Source: Pedobacter sp. ok626 (GTDB lineage: Bacteria; Bacteroidota; Bacteroidia; Sphingobacteriales; Sphingobacteriaceae). From it: a DNA stretch of 64,000 nucleotides. Positions 51,678-62,427 of this stretch are shown one piece after another; positions within the stretch are counted from its first letter, which is position 1; every line of letters begins with the position of its first letter. The translations under genes and the position numbers were made by a program. The stretch is from NCBI RefSeq assembly GCF_900100435.1, contig NZ_FNEX01000018.1, positions 62,001-126,000 of the forward strand, given 5' to 3'. The notes beneath the pieces were generated by a model. The model made no database searches. It was not told where the DNA came from and saw only the letters and a list, made by a program, of their open reading frames with translations.

Positions 51678-52949
51678 ATGAAAAGACCTCTAATTCCGAC
51701 ACTGTTGATAAGCTGTTTATTCATTGTATTTCAAAGTCGTGCCCAGGCACCGCTTTCTAATATCGATGAAACAAAAGTTCCAGCCTATACTTTGCCCGAT
51801 GTATTAAAAATGCAAAATGGCAAGACCGTAAAAAACAGCTCGGAATGGGAGAAAACACAGCGCCCTTATATCTATAATTTGTATCAGACCATTCAGTTTG
51901 GCAGATATCCTCTTCAGCAAATCCCGATTAGATTTGAAGTGATGAAAACTAACCAAACTTTAGATGGTCTGGCAACACGGAAACAAATTCGCATTTATCT
52001 GCATCCAACAGACAATAAGATCTATACAGATGTGCTTTTATATCTTCCCAGTAAACTTAAAAAGCCAGTACCTGTTTTTATAGGATATAACTTTTCTGGC
52101 AATCATACCCTACAAGCGGATAGTGAGATTCTACTTTCGCAGGGCTGGGTTACAGCCAGAGCCAAAGGTGTGGTCGATAACAAGGCTACAGATCTATCCA
52201 GAGGGACTGATACGGCCCAATGGCAGCTTAAAGAGATTTTATCGCATGGCTATGCATTGGCTACGGCCTATTATGGGGATCTGGAAGCCGATCACGTTGA
52301 TGGTTGGAAAACAGGGATTCGTACGACATTAAAAGATGAGTTGAAAATACAACCCGAAGAATGGGGTGCTATGGGCGCTTGGGCTTATGGCTTAAGTCGC
52401 ATCTATGATTATCTGGAAAAGGACAAAGCTATTGATGCCAAAAAGATTGCACTTATTGGTCACTCCCGATTGGGTAAGGCAGCCTTGTGGGCAGCCGCAT
52501 CAGATCGACGTTTCGCTTTAATTGTATCCAATGAATCCGGAGAAGGTGGAGCTGCACTATCAAAACGTTGGTATGGTGAAACCGTAAAAATTATTAACGG
52601 AAAGTTTCCGCATTGGTTTAGCGTTAATTATAAAACGTACGGCGATAACGTAGGCAATTTACCGATAGACGCACATATGCTTTTGTCTTTAATGGCGCCT
52701 AGACCATTATATGTCGCCAGTGCTGAAGGTGATACCAACTCAGATCCAAAAGGCGAGTTTCTAAGTGCCAGAGCAGCCAGTCGGGTTTATGCCTTATATG
52801 GCAAAAAAGGTATTGAGGTAGATGAGCTACCTGCCTTACATCAACCAGTTGGCGATGTTATTCGTTATCACATTAGGGCCGGCAAACACGATGTTACCTT
52901 GTACGACTGGCAGCAATATTTGGCCTTTGCAGACCGCCAATGGAAATAG
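51678..52949 (+). CDS. Glucuronoyl esterase-like protein, CE15
   Basis: A 423-residue exported alpha/beta hydrolase. The nucleophile is in IGHSRLGKAALWAAASDRRF (about 261-280; Ser in GHSRLGK), the signature of bacterial CE15; NESGEGGAALSKRWYGETV lies downstream and the His is in LHQPVGDVIRYHI or GKHDVT. It cleaves esters between 4-O-methylglucuronic acid on xylan and lignin. The function pairs with GH115 encoded convergently: their stop codons are directly adjacent (52949/52950). Confidence 0.88.
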   Translation: MKRPLIPTLLISCLFIVFQSRAQAPLSNIDETKVPAYTLPDVLKMQNGKTVKNSSEWEKTQRPYIYNLYQTIQFGRYPLQQIPIRFEVMKTNQTLDGLATRKQIRIYLHPTDNKIYTDVLLYLPSKLKKPVPVFIGYNFSGNHTLQADSEILLSQGWVTARAKGVVDNKATDLSRGTDTAQWQLKEILSHGYALATAYYGDLEADHVDGWKTGIRTTLKDELKIQPEEWGAMGAWAYGLSRIYDYLEKDKAIDAKKIALIGHSRLGKAALWAAASDRRFALIVSNESGEGGAALSKRWYGETVKIINGKFPHWFSVNYKTYGDNVGNLPIDAHMLLSLMAPRPLYVASAEGDTNSDPKGEFLSARAASRVYALYGKKGIEVDELPALHQPVGDVIRYHIRAGKHDVTLYDWQQYLAFADRQWK

Positions 52950-55832
52950 CTATTGGATAAATATCCGATCTAAAATAACTCCCGGATCGATCATATAAAT
53001 GCGTAGTGTATGTTTACCCGGCTTTAAGTCTTGTGTCTTTATTTTTCTAATAGCGCTATTCCTCAAAACATTCTGTTTCCATTCTTCAGACCTGCCCTGG
53101 GTCTTAAAATCCAGCACCTTTAAAGTTCCATTATCAATAGATACTGCGTACCGCATCTTGTAATTATTGTTAATTGGATGGGTTGGCAAGGTGTAAATAC
53201 TAATTTCTGGACTACTGAGCGTTGAGGTATTAAAACCATATTCAACATACGCGTTTTCCTTTAAGGCTGCAGTGTTTTGCAGATCAGGAATTTTAACACC
53301 TTCCAATGGTAAAGCCATTAAACTTTTACCGGTATATCCCAAGTCGTTAACGACCGTCCAGATTTGACCGTCTTTATTGAAGATCCTACTAAATTTTGCA
53401 GCAGGAATGGAAATATAATCTCGATTGGGCTTGATATCTAGCGCAACGTTTAGTTCTTTTCCATTGGCAATAAAGCTGATGTTGCCCCTTTGTTTATTGT
53501 TGCCCGTTTCTTTATTGACTTTATCCCAATCGATACTTACCCATATCCGCTGCTCCCTTTTACCCAATTCGGGCTTTAAAGTCCCTTTGCATTGAGATAA
53601 CTTGATCCAAGGCTCAGTTTTAGCGGTCCAGTTTAGGCTTTCAGCTGCGCTGAGGAAAACATCAATAAAGTAGGATGGATTGGTTTGTGGGTTAAATGCG
53701 GGTAAGGTAAAACCAGTGGCGGGCCTAGTTACCAATGAGGAGTCTTTACTTACAAAACCCTCTGGGGCAATACTCCAAACACCTGATGGATCAATTATTG
53801 TTGCTGACAAATCTGGTGCTTGATAAACCGGTAAATTACGCGGATTCATAGACATCATGTTCTTCCATTTACCTGCGCTCAAAACTGTATTGTAATACTG
53901 CGTTTCCTTTACAATATCCTCATAAGCTTGTTTAGATAACCTTGCATAATCTGCAGCACTTGCCCTATTCTGTTTGGCATACAGCATTGCTTTGTCCCGG
54001 TAAAGAAACTTCATATTCATCAGTGAGGCCCCTACTACTGGATAATACACCAATTGATAAAAAGCGTCTACATCTTTGCCCCTGATTTTTGTACGTAACG
54101 CTTTCACCCTTTCCATTAACTGTTCGTAATTATCTATCCTACGTTGGGCTTCATCTCCATAATAAAAATGGTTGTAGTTTGTATAATTAATTTTGGTGGT
54201 CGGTTCGGTTTGGCTCCAACCCATAAATTCAGGCTTACGCTCAAAGGCAAATTGGTAGTACTGCCACAATATCTCAGCTATTTCAATAGCCTTGTCGGCA
54301 CCAAAAATATCAGCCGCCCATTGTTGCATATAAGTCTTCGAATAATTGCTGTCCTCGAAAGGCTTGGCTTGATAAGCCATATCCAAAAACAGCTGCATAT
54401 TGTATTCAGCAGGTTTAATATCCCCTACATTTAAAACCCATAAACGGTTTGACTTTGTTTGATAGGCCTTCATCATTTCTTCGCGGATCAGGCCCGGATG
54501 CGTCGTGCTCAGCCAAAGGTAATCGTGCGGTCGCCCCCAGTAAGAAGCATGGTAATAAATACCAGAACCGCCAGATCGTCCATTTTCCTTTTCATTATTT
54601 AGGCGTTGTATATAACCGTAATTGTCATCTGGCCAAACTAGCGTAATATCTTCCGGCAACTTAATTCCACCGTCGTAAATATCCAATACCTCTTTGTACA
54701 CCGTAAACACTTGTGGAATAGCTTTCACATTAGGGTTGATATAAGTTTGAAGCAACTGACGTTGATCCCCGATAATCCTTTCCAACAAAGGGATAGCCTC
54801 CTTTACTGTTTTCACTCCTTCCATTGCCCCATCGTGCATACCGCGCATCCCTACTGTATAAATCGCATCGTTATTCTTGCTCTCTTTTACCCGCGTTTTC
54901 CAATAGTTGTATACCCCATCTCGGTTACTCAAGTAATTAAAATCACCCATGGTTTTCTTCCATTCGCCCACATTATTCCTTAACATAGGTTCAGCATGTG
55001 AAGAGCCAACTACAATCGAATAATCTGCAGCAGCCTTTTCATTACCCGGATAATGATAAAAGGCTTTGGTGCTGGGATGCATAGCTGGCCAGATCAGATT
55101 GGCTTTCAGCCGAAGTAACAATTCAAAAATACGTGCATATGTTTTTGGGCCGATATCCGCAGTTTCAGGTTCAAAGGTTTTTGCCGCCCATGGCTGTAAG
55201 CCCCAATCTTCATCATTTAAAAATATGCCCCTGTATTTTACTGATGGGGGTTCTGAAACGATAGCCCCTTTTATAAAAATATCCTTTTTAAGTACCGGAT
55301 TAACATCAGCCCACCAATACCAGGGCGAAACACCAATTAGTTTAGACAACTCAAAAACACCAAAGGCTGTACCTCTTGGATCACTTCCTGCAATCACTAA
55401 AGCCTGCTTTATACCTGGCTGTGGATCATCAACTACCGAAATACTAAAAGTTTCCCATTTGGCAGTCAAACCATCTACTTTTATCCTTTTACGGAGTACC
55501 AGTTGGTCTATCAGCTTTGATTTCCCAAGGGTTCCGATCAAGACAGCAAAAGAAACACTTACACTCCCGGTTACATTTACCTCAGGTAACAAACCAGTAA
55601 CCAACTTCAGATCATTTTTTAACGCATTGGCCGCGATGTTTACAACTGTTGCATCTGTATTATCTATATAAATCCCAGCAGCTTTACCATTACTTACCAA
55701 AGGGAAGCCCCCTATCATGGCTTGATCTGAAACTTTGATTTTTATATCAGGATTAAGCTGAGCACTGACCGAATAATGGATCCATAGTAGACATAGAATG
55801 AGGTAATATTTTCCAGAGCAGACTATTTCCAT
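52950..55832 (-). CDS. Alpha-glucuronidase, GH115
   Basis: A 960-residue exported enzyme (signal peptide LILCLLWIHYSVSAQ) that removes (methyl)glucuronic acid from xylan. GH115 signatures are seen in FLNDEDWGLQPWAAKTFEP (about 204-222), RLKANLIWPAMHPSTKAFY (about 242-260), VGSSHAEPMLRN (about 277) and LVWPDDNYGYIQRLN (about 396); the C-terminal half holds the extra domains of the family. It is the last gene of the leftward operon; its ATG overlaps the susD stop region by 10 bp. Confidence 0.93.
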   Translation of the reverse strand: MEIVCSGKYYLILCLLWIHYSVSAQLNPDIKIKVSDQAMIGGFPLVSNGKAAGIYIDNTDATVVNIAANALKNDLKLVTGLLPEVNVTGSVSVSFAVLIGTLGKSKLIDQLVLRKRIKVDGLTAKWETFSISVVDDPQPGIKQALVIAGSDPRGTAFGVFELSKLIGVSPWYWWADVNPVLKKDIFIKGAIVSEPPSVKYRGIFLNDEDWGLQPWAAKTFEPETADIGPKTYARIFELLLRLKANLIWPAMHPSTKAFYHYPGNEKAAADYSIVVGSSHAEPMLRNNVGEWKKTMGDFNYLSNRDGVYNYWKTRVKESKNNDAIYTVGMRGMHDGAMEGVKTVKEAIPLLERIIGDQRQLLQTYINPNVKAIPQVFTVYKEVLDIYDGGIKLPEDITLVWPDDNYGYIQRLNNEKENGRSGGSGIYYHASYWGRPHDYLWLSTTHPGLIREEMMKAYQTKSNRLWVLNVGDIKPAEYNMQLFLDMAYQAKPFEDSNYSKTYMQQWAADIFGADKAIEIAEILWQYYQFAFERKPEFMGWSQTEPTTKINYTNYNHFYYGDEAQRRIDNYEQLMERVKALRTKIRGKDVDAFYQLVYYPVVGASLMNMKFLYRDKAMLYAKQNRASAADYARLSKQAYEDIVKETQYYNTVLSAGKWKNMMSMNPRNLPVYQAPDLSATIIDPSGVWSIAPEGFVSKDSSLVTRPATGFTLPAFNPQTNPSYFIDVFLSAAESLNWTAKTEPWIKLSQCKGTLKPELGKREQRIWVSIDWDKVNKETGNNKQRGNISFIANGKELNVALDIKPNRDYISIPAAKFSRIFNKDGQIWTVVNDLGYTGKSLMALPLEGVKIPDLQNTAALKENAYVEYGFNTSTLSSPEISIYTLPTHPINNNYKMRYAVSIDNGTLKVLDFKTQGRSEEWKQNVLRNSAIRKIKTQDLKPGKHTLRIYMIDPGVILDRIFIQ

Positions 55833-57589
55833 TTAAATGGCAAATACCAATTATCCATACTCATTAGCTTTGCTCTTACTGTAGAAGCTTCCGGATTGCC
55901 ATCTCTTAACAATTTCTGATAAACACGTTCCGCTAAGAATGAAGGATCATTTCTACGTCTTGCCACACGTACAAGATCGGCCCAACGGTTACCTTCAAAT
56001 GCAAGCTCGAGTCCACCTTCATCCACAAGTTTCGCCTCCAGCCCTGTCATATCAGTTTGGTAGCTTACATTTAGTGCGACCACGCCAGAGCGACCTCTAA
56101 CACCCGCATTTTTATGGTATGGACCACGGTAAGCAGTATTTGAGGCGATATATTGAGCATTAAACTTATAAGGCTCCTCATACGGAGTGATCATAGTAGC
56201 TAGATAAGCCGCTGTATTGGAAGATGATGCCAGAGAAGCATCGGCAAAAGTATTTGCAATTCCGGTATTCAATAAAGCCCAGGCCAACTTGCCTTTTCCA
56301 TCCCTATTTGCAGCTTCTGCATAGTGTAAATGCAAACCAGCACCTCGCCACAAGTACCACATTCCATTTCTGGTTAATGGGACCAATGGATCGTAGTTGT
56401 AAATATACTTCATCACTACAGGTTGACCGTTAGAAACTGCATAGCTTAATTTACCACGTGCATCGTAAGGAATACCATTAGCTTGAGGATTACTGGCCCA
56501 TGCATCGATGGTAGTTTGTGATGGTTTAAGCATATATTTTCCTGCACCCGTATTAGCAAATAATTCAACAAATGGGTTTACAGGATTAAATCCTGAATTA
56601 TACGGCATAGCCCAGATCCACTCGTGATTCCAGTTTGCTGCCGTATTGCCCAGACAAAACATAGATTTAAAACCATAAGTAGTACTATAGCTTAAAGCAG
56701 ATTCCGAATGTAGACCTCCATAATTAGTTCCACCATCCGTATACAATACGCCATTTCCATACGTACCATCATTATAGTTGACATGAAAGGTATTGAACAT
56801 AAAATTGGTATTTGTATTGTTAATTTCGGTCTCCATCACATTTTTGTAGTTTCTCGCCGCTTCCAAATAATTCCCCTTCCACAGCTGCAATTCGCCTAAC
56901 ATGTAATACTTATTAATAAACATTCGCTGAGTATTACTGCCGTCGGTTGCGATAACTAATGAAGAACCTGTGGGATAACTATAGCTACTGATATATGGAA
57001 TTGCGCTCATATCAGCGATTAATTTATCCAGCAAAAGATCTAAGCTCAGTTTTGGAAACAACGATTCATCTTTCAAATCGTTTACATTGACCAGCGCATC
57101 GGTAACATAAGGCACGGCCCCATACTGAATACCCAATTGCAAATACAAAAAGCAACGTAAGGAAACAATATCAGAGTACCGTTTCTGATAATCATCTACA
57201 CTCATCAAATGCTTCTCATTCATAACATTAAAGTTTTTTAACACATCATTACAATTCAAAATGACTTCATAAAATGATCTCGGATCCGCGTAGGGATTAT
57301 CAACCGTTACTGAATGTGTATTTAATTGCTTCAAATAAGGGTCAGCATTATTGGTTACATCCAATAGATCAGCACGCACTTCATTAAGTAATAAATATTG
57401 CTTGGCTAATCCCTGAAATTTCCCATAAACACCTATTACCGCAGCATCTGCGTCAGCCACAGTTTTGTAGGCATTTTTAATATCCAGCTTATCTTCTGGC
57501 GGTACATCAAACATTTTTTTACATCCTCCTAAACTAATCGCGGCTATGACTATTAGAAAAGCTAGTTTGTTGTATAGTATATTTTTCAT
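55823..57589 (-). CDS. susD-like: SusD-like substrate-binding lipoprotein
   Basis: A 588-residue SusD/RagB-family lipoprotein that caps its SusC partner and binds the glycan at the cell surface. The lipobox is AAISLGGCKK (Cys about 23). Tetratricopeptide-like helices follow (DADAAVIGVYGKFQ, about 47-60; LRCFLYLQLGIQYGAVPYV, about 144-162), and the family C-terminus GGLELAFEGNRWADLVRVAR (about 537-556) is intact. It sits 36 bp after susC and overlaps the GH115 start. Confidence 0.94.
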   Translation of the reverse strand: MKNILYNKLAFLIVIAAISLGGCKKMFDVPPEDKLDIKNAYKTVADADAAVIGVYGKFQGLAKQYLLLNEVRADLLDVTNNADPYLKQLNTHSVTVDNPYADPRSFYEVILNCNDVLKNFNVMNEKHLMSVDDYQKRYSDIVSLRCFLYLQLGIQYGAVPYVTDALVNVNDLKDESLFPKLSLDLLLDKLIADMSAIPYISSYSYPTGSSLVIATDGSNTQRMFINKYYMLGELQLWKGNYLEAARNYKNVMETEINNTNTNFMFNTFHVNYNDGTYGNGVLYTDGGTNYGGLHSESALSYSTTYGFKSMFCLGNTAANWNHEWIWAMPYNSGFNPVNPFVELFANTGAGKYMLKPSQTTIDAWASNPQANGIPYDARGKLSYAVSNGQPVVMKYIYNYDPLVPLTRNGMWYLWRGAGLHLHYAEAANRDGKGKLAWALLNTGIANTFADASLASSSNTAAYLATMITPYEEPYKFNAQYIASNTAYRGPYHKNAGVRGRSGVVALNVSYQTDMTGLEAKLVDEGGLELAFEGNRWADLVRVARRRNDPSFLAERVYQKLLRDGNPEASTVRAKLMSMDNWYLPFKWK

Positions 57590-57625
57590 TCTCTGTTATT
57601 TTATAATTCCTAAAGTCAACTTTAC

Positions 57626-60600
57626 TTATAAACCTATCCGTACTCCTAATTGAAATGACCTAATTTGTGGCTCAACCGGCACATCTACTCCTTGAGTATA
57701 AATACTTCCGGTAGCACTAAATTCAGGATCATACCCAAGGTATTTGGTAAGTACAAACAAGTTATTCCCAGTAGCATAAACCTTAACGTATTTAAGTGCT
57801 TTAGTTTTTAAAGGAACATTATACGCCAGGCTTAACATCCTCAATCTAAAATAAGACCCATCTTCAATCCAACGATCTGAAAATCTGGAATTCCCCATAG
57901 GATCGTTTAATGTTGCCTTTGGGATGTCGGTAACCTGTCCATCCATTTTCCACCGGTTTAAAATGGCTATACTTTGATTGTTGTAATTTTTTTCGGACTC
58001 CAAATTAGCACGGGTAAAATTGTACAAATCATTACCGTAACTAAAGGTAAACAAGGCATCCAACGACCAGTTTTTATAACTAAACTGGTTACTAAAGCTT
58101 CCGGTGAAGTCAGGATTAGGATTACCAATAACGACACGATCATTCTCGTCAATTACTTTATCCCCATTTACATCAGTAAAACGAATATCACCCCCACTAA
58201 AGGCTACAGGATTACCCAGAGCTGTTTTAATTGAATATCCTGCAGATGCAGCTTCAGCATTGGTTGCATAAACTCCGTTTGTTTTATAGCCGTAGAAAAG
58301 ATTAGCTACTCTTCCTACTTGAGTAATATAGCTTGCATCTGCATAGGAATTGATCAAACTTCCATTGTTATTAGGAAGTGATAAAACTTTATTCTTATAG
58401 GTACTATAGATAAGACCTGTATTCCATTTAAATACCCTATTAAGGATTCGGGCATTTATACCAACATCAACACCATTGGTACGCATTGCCCCAGAATTTG
58501 TAACCGAAAAACCAAGTCCACTAACAGTTTGTGTTGGCTCATAAATAAGCATTTTTGAAGTTCTGTTGTTGTAAACATCCACGGAAAAAGATAAGTTCTC
58601 ATTTAAAAATGAAGCATCTATTCCGAAATTTGCTTTGGCTACTCTTTCCCATTGCAATTCAGGATTACCAAAATTTCCTCTTACTAAACCAGATAAACCG
58701 AGCAAGTTTTGTTTTACATAATATTGACGTGCTGTATAATTTCCGATATCATCATTAGCCGTAAGTCCATAGCTTGCCCGAACTTTTAGCAGTTCGATAA
58801 ATCCCGCGTCAGACATAAATTTTTCTGAAGATACCAACCAGCTTGCAGAAACAGAAGGAAGCACAGCGAAAGGTGCTCCACCAATTTTAAATCCTTCAGT
58901 TGCCTCGTTACCAAATCTGGAAGAACCATCAAGCGATACATTTACATTCAAGAAGTATTTGCGATTATAATCATATTCTGCCGTTAAGTAATTATTTAAC
59001 CACCTATACTTCCCAATTTCTCCACCTAATTCTCTTAAAGCAGCAGAACCATTTCCAATACTGATCAGCTGATCCGTAGCAGAATTATAAGTTCTGGCAT
59101 AATCACTTTCCGTATTGCTAGAGATGTATCTAAATCCAGCTGTTGCAGAAATGTTATGCTTATCAAAAGTTTTGCGATAACTTATTCGGGTATCACTATA
59201 CAAACTATAAATTCTTTGGACCTGAGCAGATAAGCGACTATCCGCTATTGCACTTCTAAGTGTATCATTTGAAACACCTTTCTTTGGAATGAAGTAGCTT
59301 TCTCTTTGCTTATCATAAGTAACCCCAATTAAAGAAGAGAAGTTTAAACTCTTGTTAAATTGATAATTAAAATTAACAGATCCAAAAAATCTATAATTCT
59401 TTGTAACAGCTTGTGCTGTATTAATTAAAGAACGTGGATTACTGACCCCAAAAATATCTGCGTCACTTAGACTCGGTGAAACATTATTACTTGCATCTAC
59501 CTCATTTGCCCTTAAAAAAGGTGACTTTACCAGTGCGGAATAGATTGGACTTGTCTTCGTAGAAAGCCCTTGATCCTTTAAATTCTGTTCGGCATATGTA
59601 AAAGCAAGATTAGCATTCGCTGTAAGTTTTTGAGTCAATTTAAATTCAGCGTTGAAGCGGGTATTGTATTTAATTAAATCAGTACTATCTACAACTCCTT
59701 TATTTTTCAAATATCCTATAGAGAGCGCATATTTCGCAATATCATCTCCACCGGTGATCTTTAAGAAATAATTTTGATCATAGCTTTTTCTAAAAATTTC
59801 TTTCTGCCAGTTTGTATTGTTATGATAGGTATAATAATTTGAGTTCGGATTGTCATTCATAAACGGTAATGCAGATATCTGTGCACTCGTATAGCCCCCA
59901 CTTTGCAGGAGTTCCGAAAGATATAGTCTATAGCTATCAGACTGCATAACAGGTAAACGCTTAGGTTCAAGATTTAAACCACCATACATGGAAAAATCAA
60001 TCTTTGTTGCTAATTCTTTAGCATGATTGGTATTAATGAATATGATGCCATTTGCAGCTTTGGTACCATAAATTGAGGCCGTTGCATCTTTAACTATCGT
60101 GAAGTTATCAATATCTTTAACATCGATATACTGAAGCGGATTGTTAACATGACCTCCAATCAGACTCGAACCATAGCTATTGTTGTCATAAATCATCCCA
60201 TCGACTACAATTAACGGCTGATTTGTCGAATTAATGGAGTTAAAACCTCTTATCAATAAATTAGCTCCAATACCCGCTGTTCCTGATCGACGAATCGCAT
60301 TTAAACCAGACACACGCCCTTGAAGGTAAGTATCCGGCGTTTCTGAATTTAAATTCCAGCCTCCCTGGGTATTAACAGTGTTCACAGCTCCAGTAATATG
60401 GCTTAGTCGCTTCGAACTAAATGCAAATGCAGCTTCATCATAAAAAGAAGTAAAAGAATCTTCGTGCAACCTAATGTTTAGTTCTTTACGACCTTTTAAT
60501 GAAATTTCCTTTTCCTGAAAACCGATTCCAGAAACCAAAATGATGGCATTATAATCGGGAACAGTCAAAGAAAATCGGCCCTTTTCATCCGTCAGCGCAG

Positions 60601-60829
60601 CAGAGTATCCCTCTACCCGAACATTTAATGCAGATAGCGGTTTTCCGGTAGATGCATCTATAATTATCCCCTTAAGTTTTGGACCTTTAGCTTTTTTATT
60701 TAGAACAACTTTTACAGTATCTCCGGGAATATGAAGTGAATCGGATTGCTGCGAGAAACCTACTGATGATACAGCCAATAACGTCAGCATAACCGGTAAA
60801 CTTTTAAAGAGTGTGATTGATTTAAACAT
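57626..60829 (-). CDS. susC-like: SusC-like TonB-dependent glycan transporter
   Basis: A 1067-residue outer-membrane transporter with a signal peptide, then a carboxypeptidase-D-like regulatory domain (KGIIIDASTGKPLSALNVRV, about 54-73). The SusC plug follows (LQGRVSGLNAIRRSGTAGIG, RGFNSINSTNQPLIVVDGM, IVKDATASIYGTKAANGIIF), then the long barrel and C-terminal FQLGVRIGL. It imports glycan fragments with TonB energy and pairs with SusD. Position in the operon: after two fasciclin-domain genes, before susD and GH115. Confidence 0.95.
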   Translation of the reverse strand: MFKSITLFKSLPVMLTLLAVSSVGFSQQSDSLHIPGDTVKVVLNKKAKGPKLKGIIIDASTGKPLSALNVRVEGYSAALTDEKGRFSLTVPDYNAIILVSGIGFQEKEISLKGRKELNIRLHEDSFTSFYDEAAFAFSSKRLSHITGAVNTVNTQGGWNLNSETPDTYLQGRVSGLNAIRRSGTAGIGANLLIRGFNSINSTNQPLIVVDGMIYDNNSYGSSLIGGHVNNPLQYIDVKDIDNFTIVKDATASIYGTKAANGIIFINTNHAKELATKIDFSMYGGLNLEPKRLPVMQSDSYRLYLSELLQSGGYTSAQISALPFMNDNPNSNYYTYHNNTNWQKEIFRKSYDQNYFLKITGGDDIAKYALSIGYLKNKGVVDSTDLIKYNTRFNAEFKLTQKLTANANLAFTYAEQNLKDQGLSTKTSPIYSALVKSPFLRANEVDASNNVSPSLSDADIFGVSNPRSLINTAQAVTKNYRFFGSVNFNYQFNKSLNFSSLIGVTYDKQRESYFIPKKGVSNDTLRSAIADSRLSAQVQRIYSLYSDTRISYRKTFDKHNISATAGFRYISSNTESDYARTYNSATDQLISIGNGSAALRELGGEIGKYRWLNNYLTAEYDYNRKYFLNVNVSLDGSSRFGNEATEGFKIGGAPFAVLPSVSASWLVSSEKFMSDAGFIELLKVRASYGLTANDDIGNYTARQYYVKQNLLGLSGLVRGNFGNPELQWERVAKANFGIDASFLNENLSFSVDVYNNRTSKMLIYEPTQTVSGLGFSVTNSGAMRTNGVDVGINARILNRVFKWNTGLIYSTYKNKVLSLPNNNGSLINSYADASYITQVGRVANLFYGYKTNGVYATNAEAASAGYSIKTALGNPVAFSGGDIRFTDVNGDKVIDENDRVVIGNPNPDFTGSFSNQFSYKNWSLDALFTFSYGNDLYNFTRANLESEKNYNNQSIAILNRWKMDGQVTDIPKATLNDPMGNSRFSDRWIEDGSYFRLRMLSLAYNVPLKTKALKYVKVYATGNNLFVLTKYLGYDPEFSATGSIYTQGVDVPVEPQIRSFQLGVRIGL

Positions 60830-60861
60830 AATATAGTTTATTTGGAATAGCCGCGTCTTAA

Positions 60862-62373
60862 TTATTGGATTACTGGAACTAATTTTACATAGTCTAACAG
60901 CAAAGTATTTACGTTCACAGATGTACTCGCTGCAGCAATAAGTGACATGGTTACATTGCCATATTTACTAACCACGCAATCACCTAGATAACGCTCTGAA
61001 TAGGCTAATGCATTAGCAATCGGGTCGGTAGAGGCAACTGACACAGGTTTATAGCCTAGGTCTGTCAGAATATTAGAACTATAAAAGGTGACCTTTTGGT
61101 TAAAAGTTACTGCCTGAGGGTCTCCGGTTGTACCAGCAATGGACCTCCAATAAACTTTATAGGTAGCGGATGGAATATTTCTTAAACGGTAATTAGCTGT
61201 AAATCCAGATATGGATAACCTGTAAACCTCTAAACTCTTATAAGATACTCCATTGTAATCTGATCTGATTGGATAAAATATATTTCCGGACGCCCCACCT
61301 GCACTAAAGCTACTCACATTTTCACCTTCCACTGTAATTGGTGGAATTTTTTCTGATACAGCGAAATTCATACTGTTCATGACATACACCCAACCGTTAC
61401 TCGCTTTGTAAGATGCAACAATTGCATTTTTATCAATTGGAATCTTTACATTATTTACCGAAATCAATTGTGAAGGTAAAGCGTTTAAAGAATAAGCTCC
61501 GCTAACAGCCAGGTCTTTCACTAAATTCCAGGAAGTTAAGTTAGCTGTCGTACTATCTACGTCAAGACTGGTTGTATAATAATACTTATTGAGCTTAGCT
61601 TGCTCTGCGGAATAAGCTGCATCAGTTAATAGGAAAAAAGTATACTGCTTTTGTTCATTACTTACGTTTTGTACACTAGTTAAAAATCTATTTGTCGTTA
61701 CCAGTCCGGTACCAGGTTTTAAAATTGGTTTCCCTGTTGCCGGATCATAACCTATTACTGTTGCCAATGTAGTATCCTGCCCCGTTTTGTTCAGTGATAA
61801 TAGATAATTCTTTTGGTTTAAGCCTGAAGTAGTACTATTTAGATATTCCCAAATACTTAAACGTACGGGAACAGCAGCACTAATCACATGAAGTATACCA
61901 TTTTTGGCGTACTGATTTGCAGTGCTGATCGTTGCATCATCGAAAGTAGTTTTGGTAAATGGGATGTATTTGCCGTTAAGCATTAGTATACGCTGAGCAG
62001 TATCGGCCGGGACACTGGTAGCATAGGTCAGGTTACTGATGTGGTTCGCTACAAAACTTTTAAGTTTCAGACTATCGTTTACTATCGAAGCATCCAGGTT
62101 TTGTAAAGCAGCATTAGTAGGTGCCCATATCGTATAATTTTTAGAAGAATTTATAACCTCGGCATAACCGGTTTTGGTTAAAAAAGCACTAAACAAGGAA
62201 AGATTTGCATCGGCATTGATTCTATCCATCAAGCTCAAAGTCAAGCCTTCACCGGAAACCATCCCTCTTTCCTCCCAGGAATCTTTACAGGCGGTTAATA
62301 TGCTTAAACTAACAAGCATCATTATTAAAAATCGGGTAGTATTACCTATCATATATTTTTTACTTAAGGTCAT
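60862..62373 (-). CDS. Fasciclin-domain lipoprotein
   Basis: A 503-residue lipoprotein: lipobox SLSILTACKD (Cys about 29). A fasciclin domain (about 45-175) shows the conserved core NYTIWAPTNAAL, then FVANHIS and AKNGILHVISAAVPV. A second, weaker fasciclin-like stretch (about 185-340) and a C-terminal beta-sandwich (about 350-503; GNIFYPIRSDYNG, TVEGENVSSF) follow. Fasciclin domains mediate adhesion; here it probably serves as a surface glycan-binding protein instead of SusE/F. The 489-bp-range gap to susC is absent: only 32 bp separate the two genes. Confidence 0.85.
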   Translation of the reverse strand: MTLSKKYMIGNTTRFLIMMLVSLSILTACKDSWEERGMVSGEGLTLSLMDRINADANLSLFSAFLTKTGYAEVINSSKNYTIWAPTNAALQNLDASIVNDSLKLKSFVANHISNLTYATSVPADTAQRILMLNGKYIPFTKTTFDDATISTANQYAKNGILHVISAAVPVRLSIWEYLNSTTSGLNQKNYLLSLNKTGQDTTLATVIGYDPATGKPILKPGTGLVTTNRFLTSVQNVSNEQKQYTFFLLTDAAYSAEQAKLNKYYYTTSLDVDSTTANLTSWNLVKDLAVSGAYSLNALPSQLISVNNVKIPIDKNAIVASYKASNGWVYVMNSMNFAVSEKIPPITVEGENVSSFSAGGASGNIFYPIRSDYNGVSYKSLEVYRLSISGFTANYRLRNIPSATYKVYWRSIAGTTGDPQAVTFNQKVTFYSSNILTDLGYKPVSVASTDPIANALAYSERYLGDCVVSKYGNVTMSLIAAASTSVNVNTLLLDYVKLVPVIQ

Positions 62374-62427
62374 TTAATTTTTGTATTAAGCGGCTGAAAA
62401 TTCAACCATCAGCCGCTGAACGGTTTC

